A DNA stretch of 64,000 nt, taken from contig NC_092672.1 of the NCBI RefSeq assembly GCF_964355755.1, forward strand, positions 35,212,501 through 35,276,500. Reading direction: 5' to 3'. Source of the stretch: Antedon mediterranea (taxonomy: Eukaryota > Echinodermata > Crinoidea > Comatulida > Antedonidae). The notes below the pieces were generated by a model. The model saw nothing but the letters and a program-made list of their open reading frames with translations. It searched no databases and was not told the DNA's origin. The position numbers were made by a program, and so were the translations under genes. Below are positions 40,303 to 53,510 of this stretch, piece after piece. Position 1 is the stretch's first letter; every line of letters starts with the position of its first letter.

Positions 40303-40530
40303 CAAGGCAAATTAAAAACAGGATCCTTAGCTCCGGAGATCAAAAGGATTAACTGTGGCTGCGACACAATAAGTTCCATGCCCCTTAGACAGACACTGCG
40401 CGCCGCCGAGAATATCATATGTCATATATACTGTGGGTATTTGTCGCAGCTAGACATAAGATCAAAGGAATGTTACGAGTTCCTATCTGGGCAAGGTGAG
40501 CTCAGTGTCCTGTTGTTAGAGTCTTAGTGA
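40303..40530. mobile_element. MITE family 2, copy 2
   Basis: Starts near ACCAAGGCAAATTAAAAACA and shares GGAGATCAAAAGGATT, CTGTGGCTGCGACACAAT and GTTACGAGTTCCTATCTGGG with the copies at 27581 and 60547. The right terminus has decayed. Confidence 0.7.
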
Positions 40531-41805
40531 GCACAAAAGGGTTACAATCCAATATGCTAATTGTGCTACAGTATTACAGAGCTTCTTAGAAGCATATAAA
40601 AACATGATGTTGTATAGTAGTTTCATCAAATTTTGCAATGATCAACATTTGTTATGTAATAATAATAAAAAAACTAAAAGTTTGAAACCATTCTGCATAA
40701 ATTATTCTGAAAAAACCATCACTGCTAAAAACTGTATACAGTGTGATTGTATAATGCTTGAGTGAGCAGCACAAATTTATATTAATTTTACATTACAATA
40801 AAGTGTGATATATCTACATACATGATACTCGATAATATAATAAAATAACGAGTTTAGCAGCTTGCATAAAATATTCTATAAGAACACGACTCGAGTATAC
40901 AGACCTTTAGGAAGTCATTAGTTCTCTCTCTCTGATGTCATCACTTCTATTTCCACCATTAATGATCAGATAAGGTACTCAAATTTGACAGATTTATTAA
41001 AGGAATATTTCATTTGGCTTTTTTAAGCATTTTTTTTTCTAGCGTGCCTTATAATTAAAATTATGAATATAAATACAAGGTTTACTAAATATAAATTATT
41101 ATTATTATTATGAATATAATATAAAGTTTACTAAACAAATTATTATTATGAATCTAGTATCTGCCTTAGACGTATTGGCTTATGCCTTTCCTCTGGTGAA
41201 GATGGGCACTAGACGAGAGAAGCCCCTGATCAGCCCTGGCTTTGTTTGAATCAAAGCTATTAATGGCGGTAATTAATCGCTGTTGGTTTTAATTGAATAA
41301 AATAAAATACAAGGTTTACTATTATCAATTATTAATATTATTATTATAAATATAAATACAAAGTTTACTAAATCAATCATTATTATGAATTATAATATTT
41401 GCTTCAATAAATAACAAAAGCATTCAGTCTAAAATATTTTAATATTATTTGTTAGTAAATCATGTATCAGATAAATGATATCTCTCTGCACCCAGTGTGT
41501 AAACATAAAAGATAACCCAATCCTAAAGAATGAAGTAATAATAATACAGTTTTCTAGAGCGCACTTCGCCACCAAAGGGGATCAAGGTGCTTTTGAATGC
41601 TTTGACTGTAGTATACAATCACCTCATGATTAAATAAACAATAACATTGCGAATTTAAAATGGAAAAAATTAGCCCTTAAATGTATAAGCATGGGCAAAA
41701 AGATGAATTTTTAATAATTTTTTTAAATGAATCCAAGTTAGTACATTGGCGAATTGAGATGGGCAGTGTGTTCTAGAGTGATGTGGTAAAAGCTCTGTCA
41801 CCATA

Positions 41806-41956
41806 ATGCTCTTTCTACACTATCAAACTTTATGTGACAACAAAATGTGATGATGTCATATCACTACCATGTATTTGGGTATACAGTATCACTGCCATGT
41901 TTGGGCACCTCACACTTTTTTTGTCAAACTAGTTTGATAGTGTAGACAAGGCTTTA
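41806..41956 (-). mobile_element. MITE family 1, copy 10
   Basis: ATGCTCTTTCTACACTATCA left end and TTTGATAGTGTAGACAAGGC right end, with two inner modules. Lies in the presumed TPST leader intron. Confidence 0.8.
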
Positions 41957-44900
41957 AGAGTTGTTTGATATGCTGATGTATAGGTATAGGTATACTTACA
42001 ACCACATAATATATTAATTACCATACCATTACCATTATAATAAATGATTTATGATTCTTAATTTTGTCAGCTATAAATATATTAAAATAACCACAAAGAA
42101 TTGAATAATATGTTAATTATCATAATAATGAAGTAAAAATTAATGTTCGCACTTTATAATGTTAAAATTCAGTATTTATACATTTTTAACACTACAAAAA
42201 TAGAAAATTCAGTTCAAATTTGAATAAATGGTAAGTTAGTAGATGAACCAGTACAGTAAGTATTTCCACTCAGTACCTGGACACTAAATATGATTGGACA
42301 CTCTGATCAGAAGCAGGTAAGGATGTGATGTCACTTCCTGTAGAGAAAGTATTTCCCATACATACTGGTTAAAAACAAGTATGGCAATACTGTACTGTAC
42401 ATACTACAAGGGGAACAACATTGATCTTAGCTACTGTATAACCAATAGATGGCTTTAGTAACAGATACCCAAAATTGAATCTAGTGTACCAGTAAGTGGT
42501 TGTCCAAAAACTTATGTACCGGTACTGCGATAGTCACAATTTTTCCTTCTTAATTTCTATCGCGGTAGATATTCAAGTTGATATGTAAGAAGCGTTAATA
42601 AGTTCTGAAAAGGTAAAATAAGGCATGGTGACTATGTGGTATTAAAGCTCAGGTACAGGCATGAATTTTAAATATAATATTTGGTTAATTGTACATAAAT
42701 CAAATATTTGTAACAGAAATCGAGTCGAAAAAACATGAATTTCACTTAATATAGTCAAAAAAATACAACATTTGGCAAAGTTCTTCCATAAAAACCAGGA
42801 AGACTTTTTTTCAGTAGTTATGTAGTTAACCTAATGTAATAACATGTCTGGTGACTCCCTAGACGGTGAAAAAAGATGGTGGATATACGGGGGATAATTT
42901 TTGCTATAGCATGAAAATAAAAATCTGAAGTTGAATAAAAATATCAGAAATGTAATATTCAAGTTATATTACCTATATTTAGTCATCTGATGACATTTTT
43001 TACCATACCGTTTATTTTTCATAGCTTTTTAAAATGCCTCTCTATTTACAAAATTTGTGTACAAAAGAATAGAGATTTTACTGTGTAATTTGAACTATCC
43101 CCCCACTGATAAGAAAGTGCTTATTTTCAACAAGCTCATGTAACACAAATAAAATCCCAAAAATTATGAAACATAGGGGAAACTATAGATCGATAATTAT
43201 TGGAATGTATGATCAATATAAATTTTTTGCCAGCACCTGGCCTTTAACATCTAGTTTTTATTATCATCGTTTTATTATTTTGCCTTGTTGTTTGAATAAT
43301 AATTGTATTTTAATTATTTTTAGTCGCGTGAAACACGACTCTACAGCTCACTATGTCAGTCGGTTGGTTAGTAAACACTAACTTGAGCACGCGACTGTAG
43401 CCATGTAATGGCCTTGTTTACCATAAACATACTGTATAAGACTTGCTTCATATTATAATTATCAATAAAATACTGTCAGCATTACAGCATCACATGATGT
43501 ATTAGTAAGTAGCTTCGTTACCAGGTTTACGAGCAGTCCAAGTGGGTTGTTAATTAGGTTACCAGCCATTAGGTTCAATAAACAGACCATGTCCAATCAA
43601 ACAATATTTAATTACAGTTGTCATTTGAAGCTTGTTTTGCCAGAAAGATTTACCGGAATATATTGGATTCCCAATCGGACTTTAAAAATGTTGTATAAAG
43701 ATAAATCATATAAACACATGTCTTGCTTAGGCTTAGCAATTTACATGTAAGAGTAAGCAGATAGTATACTTTGTCAATTAGATTACTGTATAATCCCACT
43801 CCTAGAATAAGAAATTGGGCTGATTTTGGGGGTGGGACTATAGGCCTACCCGGGGAAAGCCTGGTTCACACAACAAATGATTGGTATGGTATTTGGTAAG
43901 CATTTCTTGTAAAAACTCATCTTAACTGGATAGAGAGAGGCCTACATCCAGACCAAAAGTCAATACTGGGACTATACCCAGAGATACAGTATGCCTATTT
44001 GTGAAATCAGACATGAAGTAGAGGTGGGGTTAAACCCAAAATGGGATTATACCCGACGATATACGGTATTGTTTGGTATTAATACAATTGTACTTGTTTT
44101 TAGATAAAAAAATATCTCTACCTGTAGGTTATCCTTATCTGTTTTAGCAGAAAGAGAAAATATCGGTGATTCATGCTTAGACCATCATGTGATTTTCAAT
44201 CGACAGTGGCATACTGTACTGTAATATTAAACATTCAGTTTTTTAAATCGTTTTACTGTATGGCATCTACGGTATATAACATTTCAGAAGCTACTTCTTT
44301 ATTCGTTATTCTTTATCCCGACAACCAACAGTACAAAGTACCAATGACAGGTTGATATTAAGATATACATTTACACTTGTGTCTCCTTAAAAAAAAATCC
44401 TACTGTACAATACATCTCACTCTTTGAGGAGAAAGGGCTATTGTCGGTTTATCCAGGTAAACTAGGCACGAAATAGACATATCATTTTATATAATAAAAT
44501 AATGGATTGTATTGTATGTAGGATTTTAAACCTTGTAAATTTATTCTGATTTCTAATAAATTATTAGAAGTCATAAATTATGTTCAAGGAATACAATATT
44601 ATCACTTTGTAGCCTTGGATACCTGCGTCTATAAATAAAAATTAACTGGAAATACAAATTTCCTGTAATGGCTTTATTTCGAATAAAAGGAAGTTATTGC
44701 TGCTGTAAATACATTATCATTTAATGATTAAAAATACTTGCATAATCTACAGTACAGTACTGTAGTATCATACATGATGTATCATCTACAGTAAAGTAGG
44801 TGAAAGGTGGAAGATTTAAACAAATAATTCTTAGCTTTTCAAATTATCAGTATTAGCATGGAGCAGTACAGTATATTTATTATGGTAATATTTTTTAGCG

Positions 44901-44978
44901 TATACAGTAGTAATACATGGTGGGTTCATTGTGCACAATGCTTTAATTAAGCTGAAAAAAACCGTCTCCTTAGATCTT

Positions 44979-45191
44979 AAAGCTTGGTTACCACTAGCGA
45001 CGCAACACAACACAATCTACACAACGTAAGCAAATGCCCTTCTAATAATTGTGTTTGTCCCCTCCTGCGTGAAATCAGACCTGCGATTTTTGCAGCACTA
45101 TTGCGTCGTCGGTTCCCACTTGTAATTACACAATACAGCACTTTGCGTCGATACGTCGCTGCGTTGCGTCCTAGTGGGAACCACGCTTTAG
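44979..45191. mobile_element. TIR element (GTGGGAACC family), about 213 bp
   Basis: Ends TAAAGCTTGGTTACCACTAG and CTAGTGGGAACCACGCTTTA are inverted repeats, each followed inward by GACGCAAC or its complement GTTGCGTC. Related ends occur at 2770, 46200 and 46920-47280. Confidence 0.75.
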
Positions 45192-45270
45192 AATGCCAAA
45201 TTGTGCATCCCACAATGGTGGTGCGCTGTCAATGATTTATGTTCCTGTATTAAATTGATAAAATAAAACT

Positions 45271-45712
45271 AAAGGCCCATTTACACTAGAACGATAACGA
45301 TCGACGATAAATAGGTAATCATGCATTTTTCTTAAATAATACAAAAGAAATTGGAAAGGTTTTAGGATAATTATTTATGCTGGCTTTGATAAAAATAACA
45401 TTTTTTTAAACCTAATCAAATGACGTGATGATGAATAAAAACAATAAAATCGTTGTATTGTCACGATATTATTGCTCTTATTAATCATTGTCATGATGTT
45501 GTTATTAGTCATTTGATGGGATGTGAAAATATCATTTTCATCAAAGAGAGCATAGATGGTTGTGCTATAGTTATAGGATGAAAACTTGTTAGATTTCTTT
45601 TGTTTTATCATAGAGATATTATAGTACAGTATATCTGTGGTTTTATGTATGAAAATTGAATGTTTACAGTATTTATCGTCGATTGTTATCATCCTAGTGT
45701 AAATGGGCCTTA
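45271..45712. mobile_element. TIR element, about 440 bp
   Basis: Ends AAGGCCCATTTACACTAGAA and ATCCTAGTGTAAATGGGCCT are inverted repeats extending over about 40 bp, with ATCGACGATAAATA inside. AT-rich non-coding interior. Confidence 0.8.
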
Positions 45713-46387
45713 ATACTATAATTAGGCTGTATTGTAGGAGCTGTATTTAGAAGTATGTATGTAGTATTATCTTTAATAGAGCATTGCACACAAACAGGAT
45801 CTACAGTATATTTTGACGCGATTCACTATTTCATCGGAAAACTTTTAAAAGCAAACAACTTTCTCTGAAAAGCAAACAGATTCACTTTAATCCTGTTAAA
45901 TGCCAAGTTTAGATTATATCCCATTAATGGATAATAATAAAAAATCATTGAGTGAGTGATGATGTAATAATATTTGAATGTGTGTTAATGTTTGCTTTCA
46001 TTATTGGTTTATTTATTGATTTAAAAATCAATTTTGTTGTTTGTTTTATTTATTGAGTTTAATATAGACAATAACATTTTAAAGATTTATATTGTTGGGA
46101 TTTATAGAAATGACGTCATAATCGCACAGCAAGTAATTTAATAACCATGACGCGATGGATCATGCAAACCGTCAGTTGTCATTGGTCAACTCACTTGCGC
46201 TTACGTCGCTGCATTGCGTCCAAGTACGAAACAAGCTTTAGATCGATTTCAAAGGCTGTTAGTGTGTTCACACTTTATACTGACAGCATTTCATATTTGT
46301 TGGATGTCTCCATTACTTAATATTGATTTAGTTTTTTGTTCCAGTTCATTAGATCTTCAGTGATGGGTCAATAAAACACTTGATACT

Positions 46388-46497
46388 TCACATGTGATGT
46401 ACCCAAAAATGGCAGTGATATGACATCATCATGTCCATTTATGGGCACTTCACATTTTTTTGTCACATACAGTTTTATAGTGTGGACAGAGCTTTAC
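46388..46497 (+). mobile_element. MITE family 1, copy 11, left-truncated
   Basis: Begins within the inner GTGATGTACCCAAAAATGGC module and ends ATAGTGTGGACAGAGCTTTA. The left terminal repeat is missing. Confidence 0.75.
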
Positions 46498-46933
46498 TAA
46501 TCTAAAAGTTCTATTGGGTGTTCTAGGTTTTGAGTTTGTGATATTTTTTCGCTTTCAATAATTTTATGAAAACACTAGAAATACTACAGTACAGAGGAAT
46601 CTCATATTATATTCTTTCATCTTGCTCAGTGATGTAATTGCTACAGTATGAGCATTCACTGGCTAAACCCAGGGGGCTCAGACCTTAAGGGACATGAGAG
46701 CATGAGCAGCCTATACAACTGTATAGCATTCGAGTTCCCCCTTTATGAGTGCTAAATCAGGGGTCTTCTAAATAAGATACTGTAGTACTACAAGCATGCT
46801 TAAAAAATATCCCCACTCATCTGTAAATTTCGTTCATGCCAAGTAATTTGACCTATCACAAGTTTTTGCTCAATCCAAGCCATCGTTTGTCACCATTATC
46901 CGTCAAATTGGCATCGGCATCCTTGCGTTGCAT

Positions 46934-47380
46934 CCTAGTGGGAACCACGCTGTAATAGTTTTTACTAATGATACATCTTTAGGCGTAGTGAGTACATAAT
47001 GATATCATTGTACTATAGGTCTGTCACTAGTTTGTACCTTGCGTCCTAGTGGGAACCATGCTTTAGTAGTGTTTACTATGATACAGTACATCCTTACGCA
47101 TAGTGAGTACAGAATAATATAAGTTTACTGTATGTGTGCATGCAGTCACGCGTTTGTACCTTGTGTCCTAGTGGGAACCATGCTTTAGTAGTTTTTGTAC
47201 TAAAGATACATCCTTGTGCATAGTGAGTACTTTGTGATTGTTGTAATATTCATTTACTGTTATTAGTTTGTACCTTGTGTCTTAATGAAAACCGTGCTTA
47301 AGTAGTTTTTTGTACTGTACTACAATACATCCTTGCACATTGTGAGTGAGGCATAATGCTATTGTACTGTACTGTGTGTG
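46934..47380. repeat. Tandem repeat of about 112-122 bp units, 4 copies
   Basis: Each unit starts with CCTAGTGGGAACCATGCTTT or a close variant, followed by GATACATCCTT and GTGAGTAC, and closes with GTTTGTACCTTGTGT. The start matches one end of the 44979-45191 element, so the array was probably seeded by a solo end of that element. Confidence 0.75.
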
Positions 47381-47661
47381 TGTGTGCATTTATTGTTAAA
47401 TGCTTTGAACTCGTTGGTTGCAATGTAAATAATTATTAAATTTATTGATACCCTATTCAAATGTTTAGTTGACATATTTGCTCATGACATTGTAATTGAA
47501 AATTGATATAATTAAAACCAACACAATCTATCGAAACTGCCATTAATAAATCATAATATGTATCATGTTACATTGATTGATAGTAAGTGCCAACTCAGCA
47601 TTTTATTAGTACCGTAGTGCTGACGACATTGTTGTCTTTGTAATTTGATACACTGTAATTA

Positions 47662-47793
47662 CATTTAGTTTGAAAGTGTGATGTGCCCAAATATGGTAGT
47701 GATATGCCCAAATATAGTAGTGATATGACATCATGTCCATGGCACATCACATTTTGTTGTCGCATAGAGTTTGATAGTTTAGACAGAGTTTAA
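47662..47793 (+). mobile_element. MITE family 1, copy 12
   Basis: The left terminus is reduced to TAGTTTGAAAGTGTGATGTG. Two inner modules follow, and the right end is TTTGATAGTTTAGACAGAGT. Confidence 0.75.
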
Positions 47794-48781
47794 GATAAAC
47801 AGTACCTGAATCAAGTGTTATGAATTGAATCAATATTAGTAATTTTTATTTCAATACCCTGTTAAGGAAAAAATAATAATGTATTACTATCTTAGCTTAA
47901 AAGCAACAAAAAAAAAATGCCATGTAAGGTTGTAATTTCATTAATTTTTTTTTTATTGTTTTTTTGTTTTATTTTATTTTTAAAACCAGAAACAACAGCA
48001 GAAACAAATCCGCCATACAGCTTGGTTTAACAGATACAATACAATTACAACAACTCAGAAACACTTAAATTACGACGAAACAGATAAAGATTGGAATTAA
48101 AAATGTCAATATGGGGATGGGCCTGGACTAAACTATTATAATATAAACTTAATCTACTGATGTAACCATTTTTTAGAACATTGACTCTACAAAAGGGAAC
48201 ACAAAGGATATTGTTGTTTCTTAAGTTACGGGCGGGAACACGAATACCGAAATTGGAGATAAAGTTGCAGTCAAAAATAGAATGAAGACATTTAAAAAGA
48301 AAAATAATTTGCTAATAAGTACAGTCATTCCTCAATAGATTGAATAGCATTGAATGTTAATCATTGTGATTGCCATCCTACAGTATAAATTATCATTACA
48401 GTAGTATACAGGTATACAGGATTTCACAATTGTAAATAGTTTTATATCTGTTTTCTTTCTTTTTGTTTTTCTTTTATATTTTATTTTTGTTGTAACTATG
48501 TTTACTGAACCACTTTGGAAATCAGTACATTTGTATTGAAAGTGTATTTCAGTTTAAAGAAAGAACAAATAAATTAAAAAAAAAATAATACAGTATTAAT
48601 ATTTTTTTTTCTTTTTATTATTTTTAGGTTACAAATAAAGTGAACTCATTTCGGAGCAATGCAGCCTGGCATAAACAGAAAGATTTTAATGATGAAGTAC
48701 TTTGATGTTAAACTGAATTATTTTGTGTATTTAATAGAAAGATGAACAAGTAACATTTCTACATTTGAGAATATAAAAACA

Positions 48782-50547
48782 ATGCGAATGGCGCGTCACA
48801 GTAAAATGAGGACGTTGTTGACAGTGGCGCTGACTGCGGTAGTGACTATTATGATAACGCAGAATATGTGCGACGTTCCCGACGGTAAAGGGAAGATGGT
48901 TCCTAAGGAATCGGTGAAAACTATAGAGGATAGCGATAATAAAGTTTATGAATATCACAAGGACATGCCGCTGATTTTTATCGGTGGAATGCCACGTAGT
49001 GGAACCACGTTAATGCGTGCAATGTTGGATGCTCATCCTGATATACGTTGCGGAGAGGAGACGCGTCTTGTTCCTAGGTTACTCGGCATGCGTGTTCAAT
49101 GGAAGAAATCAAAGAAAGAACAAACAAGACTTTTAGAAGCCGGTTTAACCGATACCGTCATTGATGATGCGTTGAGGGCGTTTATTTTAGAAATTATTGC
49201 AAAACATGGCGATCCTGCTCCGAGACTTTGCAATAAAGATCCTTTTACGCTTAAATCTATGGTATATCTTAGAACGCTGTTTCCAAACGCTCAGTACGTT
49301 TTTATGATACGCGATGGCCGAGCTACTGTTAATTCCATAATATCACGCAAAGTGACGATATCCGGTTTTGATATAACGAGTTGGCGTGATTGCCTTAAGA
49401 AGTGGAACTCGGCCGTCGAAGCCATGCACAACCAGTGTATGAGTGTAGGCTCACGTTATTGTTTACCTGTCTACTATGAACAGTTAGTATTACATCCAGA
49501 AGAATGGATGAAAAAGATTTTAAAGTTTTTGAATACTGATTTTGATGAATCGGTTTTGCACCATGAAAAACAAGTTGGGAAACCTGGTGGAATTAGCTTG
49601 TCAAAGTGAGTAATTATTATTAATCTTTCGATTTATGACGACCGACGGCCAAACTATTTCACGTTGTTTCATTCTGCGCATGCACGTTGATACAGGTTTG
49701 ATGGTTTCTAAGTTTAGACAACAAACGATGACACATCGATTGACTTGACCTAGGTTGGTTGTCGCAAATGGGAAGCTCCCTAATGACACAGTATACATTA
49801 ACTATGTTCACTTGGCTAATCAGCTAATTAGATTCGACCCCTTCCTGCTATCCCTCTAGCCCAATTGTAACCATACAAGAGCAGTTATTCTGCATCCATC
49901 TTTCAAACTTCAGGCTCCCTTTTCATTACCCACTTTACCATTTTAATCTAAAACATTTAAATAAACATTTTTAATATTACTGTGAAAACTTTACACTTTT
50001 TGTCATTTTTTAGTTCATTTATGTACATGTATCTTTTTAATCAAATTTGCTGACAACCGAAATTTCTTGGTTTTTAACGAAGAAAAACAAATATTATATT
50101 TTATACATTTTTCTTATTTTTTTTTCTTCTGAATTTAGAAAAGAACGATCAACAGATCAAGTTATAAAACCTGTAAATCTCGATGCACTAACGTCATGGG
50201 TTGGAAAAGTTCCGCATGACGTGCTTAAGGACATGGCTAGTATAGCACCCATGTTGTACACCCTAGGATACGACCCACATGCCAACCCACCAAATTACGG
50301 TAACCCCGATCAATTTGTACTAGAAAACACAAAAGAAATACATAGAAACGCACAAAAATACAAAGAAAAGTTAAAGGAAGTGATTGGGGATGAACCGCAA
50401 GAACCGGATGACGCCCCAAAAAAACGGAAAGACAAACCACTACCACAGCGAATGCCAAATAGACCGCAAATGAGAGGGCGTCCTGATATAAGACGGCCCC
50501 CACCTCGTAGAGGAAACCTTCCCATTGCAAGAAATAAATTTGAATAA
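48782..50547 (+). CDS. TPST: Protein-tyrosine sulfotransferase, 2 coding exons
   Basis: Coding exons 48782-49605 and 50139-50547 give 410 residues; vertebrate TPSTs are about 370. TPST moves sulfate from PAPS to tyrosines of secreted and membrane proteins in the trans-Golgi. Seen: a type II membrane anchor (about residues 11-28), the 5' PAPS-binding loop PRSGTTLMR (71-79), GEETR with the catalytic glutamate (91-95), the 3' phosphate site [12 protein letters not shown], and the C-terminal core [22 protein letters not shown] and [13 protein letters not shown]. The exon begins at 48628 after an acceptor, so the 5' UTR is spliced. Beyond the usual end there is an extra basic, proline-rich tail of about 50 residues ([22 protein letters not shown]). 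Whether it corresponds to TPST1 or TPST2 cannot be settled; it is probably the single pre-duplication gene. Confidence 0.95.
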
Positions 50548-51669
50548 CAATAGTGGTTGAAATAATGTACGTACTGTAAACACAAACAAGAAATAGAAAC
50601 GTTCAGTCCTCTGGGAAATTCCCATCCTAATGGGAAATACCCATCCTCGTGGGAAAACCCCATCATCCAATCAATGGCTATATTGTATGATACATAAAGT
50701 ATAGTAGATTTTAATTGTATCAGGATGACTACTGTGGCTTATGGACATGTTTTCATTTATTATCTAATATTTGGATGCTGCTTAAAAGTAAACATTTTCA
50801 ACATTCAAAAGGAACGCTTAATTTATATTCAAAATGGAAGTATCTAACAATCCTTTTAGAAAAACAAAGTGTGTTATTGTAAATTTATCTGTGGAATTAA
50901 ATGTTGCGTGAATTTGTTAATCAGATTGCCAGTTGTGTAAGTACTGAATTCCGTAAATGTCATCAAATTACTTTGAAGGTCTGTCTATGATGCGTATGGA
51001 AAGTTATATTGTACCGCCGTCAACCATATGTCCCAAGTCTCCTGATAATCGCACCAACAGATTGAGAACACACACACAATTAGCTGTATTTGTATTTGAG
51101 CTAAATATTTTGATAGTATAGTATCACCATATAAGAGCATTTTTAGGCTGAAACCTGCTAAATTATGCAAATATCTGAGCCTAAAAAAATGTACTGGTAC
51201 TTACAGAATAAGGATAACAATAGAATGGTTTGTTGGACAGAAGCAATGATACTAAAATAAAAATCAATATCACTGGTAACATAGAAAAATATCTATGAAA
51301 AAGGTCATAATAGTTACTATATATTTAGAGAATAAAATGTAGAAGAATATATAACAGCAAACGGTAGGGTATACTAATTAGTTTGATTGTGATAATATAT
51401 GTGAGGCAAGCCATTGTGATTTAACATTCAAATGTGTATAATATCCCATGATCTACAGTTGTATAATCCCATTCTCAGGTATAATCCCACCTCCTCATTT
51501 AGGCTAAATTCGGACTTAAGACTTTAGTAAATATGCAATCCTGGTATAATCTCACTCTCTAATATTTCCATAATTTCATAAACAGAAACAGGATTGGAAC
51601 TATACTTAGTTATAACAAAGGATTGTGGGTCACACGATAATCAATAAATACTTCATTGAACCCATGTGA

Positions 51670-51840
51670 TATGTGCAGTTTCGTTATGTGCGAGTGCAAA
51701 TTTGTACTATGTGCATATTTGTTATTTGCGAGTGCAAATTTGTACTATGTGCATTTTGGTTATATGCGAGTGCAAATTTTTAATGCATTTTTGTTATAAT
51801 GAGTGCAAATTTGTACACACTATGTGCATTCATTGTTATA
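51670..51840. repeat. Short tandem repeat, about 4 units of 40-45 bp
   Basis: Units contain GCGAGTGCAAATTTGTACTA and TGTGCATTTTGGTTAT. The fourth unit is degenerate. Lies in the TPST 3' region. Confidence 0.75.
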
Positions 51841-52600
51841 GGATTCAATTACAACCTTCAAATGACACATTTTTTGGATGTTATATAAAACAAATAATGA
51901 ATGTTTTTATATTGTGCAATGGAACATATTAGTTTTGTGAAAAGTGAAATGTTCTATTTTACCTCATGAAAATATTTTTACCATTGCACTCATAAACATT
52001 CATTATTTGTATAATATGCAGTGTTAGATTTTTACTGTATATTGTCATTTTGTTTTAAAAATGTTTAATGCTAACCGTCTGTCAGATTGCATTTCATACA
52101 TTTATCCTTTTTATTGTTTGGTTAAAAACATTAATGTACTTTGTCCAAAATCTACTTAGGTTTACCAATATATTGTATTAGTTTTGTCAAATTTTTAAAA
52201 ATGTATTATTTATTCTGTGTAGAATGACGTTATTTTTGTATTGTATTTGTAATGGTATAAAGTTATATATATACATATTTTATCAGTATATGAAAAATTT
52301 AATGTATTACCACAAAGAAATATTATTTTATTAGCATAATAATAAATATTGATAATTTTAATTTGTATATATTAAAAATATTTGTTTCCATAATTCATAA
52401 AACAATACCGGATAAAGGGCAACAGAGTGACCAAAACGTTATTAATTTAGTTAGTATTTAATTTCACACTTATTACATATGAAAGATGATAAAAAAGTAT
52501 GTAAAAGAATAGGCAGAGAGAGTTCCCAAATGCTTATAAAATTAAAAATTAGTAAAATATTGAAATATATTGGAACAGTGATCCTGTAATGTATGGTATG

Positions 52601-52751
52601 TAAAGCTCTGTTTACACTATCATACTAGTGTGCCCAAATATGGTAATGCTATACCCAAATATGGTAACGATTTGATATCATCTTGTCCATATATGAGCAC
52701 CACACATTTTGTTTGTCACATAAAGTTTGATATTGTAGACAGAGCATTAGA
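52601..52751 (+). mobile_element. MITE family 1, copy 13
   Basis: TAAAGCTCTGTTTACACTAT left end, TTGATATTGTAGACAGAGCA right end, with two inner modules. Lies in the TPST 3' region. Confidence 0.85.
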
Positions 52752-53286
52752 TTAATTTTTAACCACTTTAAGGAATTCATTTCGTAGCGTATCTATAATA
52801 TTTATCAACTGTTGCCTAAGGAGTATAACATTGATTTTAACAAGTAGCTGCTTATTAATTATTAACTTAGCAAAGAATTATAACCTGTTGTGTTCCATGC
52901 ATAATTTAACCTTTTATTGTAAATCATTATTAATTAAAACAAATATTTTTTGAATTTTACAATAAAATTTAATTGTAATAAAATTAGAGTACCAACATTT
53001 CAGAACTTATTGTTATTAGAAATTATGTAATTTTATAATAAACATTAAATAATTTTTAAAATTGTCTTTATTAATAATTTTCTTAGTCATAAAATTTATA
53101 TTATTAATGTAGCTATGGTATGTGTGTGTCTGTATCTGTAAATGTAGAAGTATAGAGATATATTATCTTTTTCACGTTGCAGTAAAGTTTATGTCCACAC
53201 CACAAAAAAACGCTGGTGTTTGCCGCTCCATTTCGGAGTTTTTGAAGGGATATTATAATTCACTTTACTATATCTTTAAATTGTAA

Positions 53287-53510
53287 TGTTGTGGTATTGA
53301 CCAGTTGTGAGGTTCCTGTTGGGTCAAGTTGTGAGGTTCTTGTTGGGCCCCATTGTGAGGTCCTTTTTTGGTCCAGTTGTGAAGTTCTTGTTGGGTCCAG
53401 TTGTGAGGTCCTTTTTGGGTCCAGTTGTGAAGTTCTTGTTGGGTCCAGTTGTGAGGTCCTTTTTGGGTCCAGTTGTGAAGTTCTTGTTGGCCAAGTTGTC
53501 GGTTCTGGTG
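53287..53510. repeat. 24-bp minisatellite with 48-bp higher-order unit
   Basis: GTTGTGAAGTTCTTGTTGGG and GTTGTGAGGTCCTTTTTGGG alternate, giving a 48-bp dimer repeated several times. The period is a multiple of three, so open frames on both strands here are artefacts. Confidence 0.9.

Larger units (their letters stand above)
36823..48627. other. PTRH2 3' region, intergenic DNA and long TPST leader intron
   Basis: No coding exon is supportable in about 11.8 kb. Contents: a LINE-type tail with an ATT run (about 37400-37512), a candidate TPST leader exon (37900-38080), a palindrome-rich TIR element (38448-39250), a MITE family 2 copy (40303-40530), a GTTTACTAAAT-type local repeat split by an insertion (41060-41400), MITE family 1 copies 10-12, two further TIR elements (44979-45191 and 45271-45712) and a tandem repeat (46934-47380). 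A stretch at about 47930-48310 looks like an old retroelement fragment. Confidence 0.6.

Noticed and set aside
45375-45692. A 105-codon minus-strand frame
   Set aside because: It lies inside a 440-bp TIR element with no transposase similarity; low-complexity AT-rich content.
49601-49798. A 65-codon minus-strand frame in the TPST intron
   Set aside because: No similarity to any family I recognise and no exon signals; the TPST exon joins cleanly across it.
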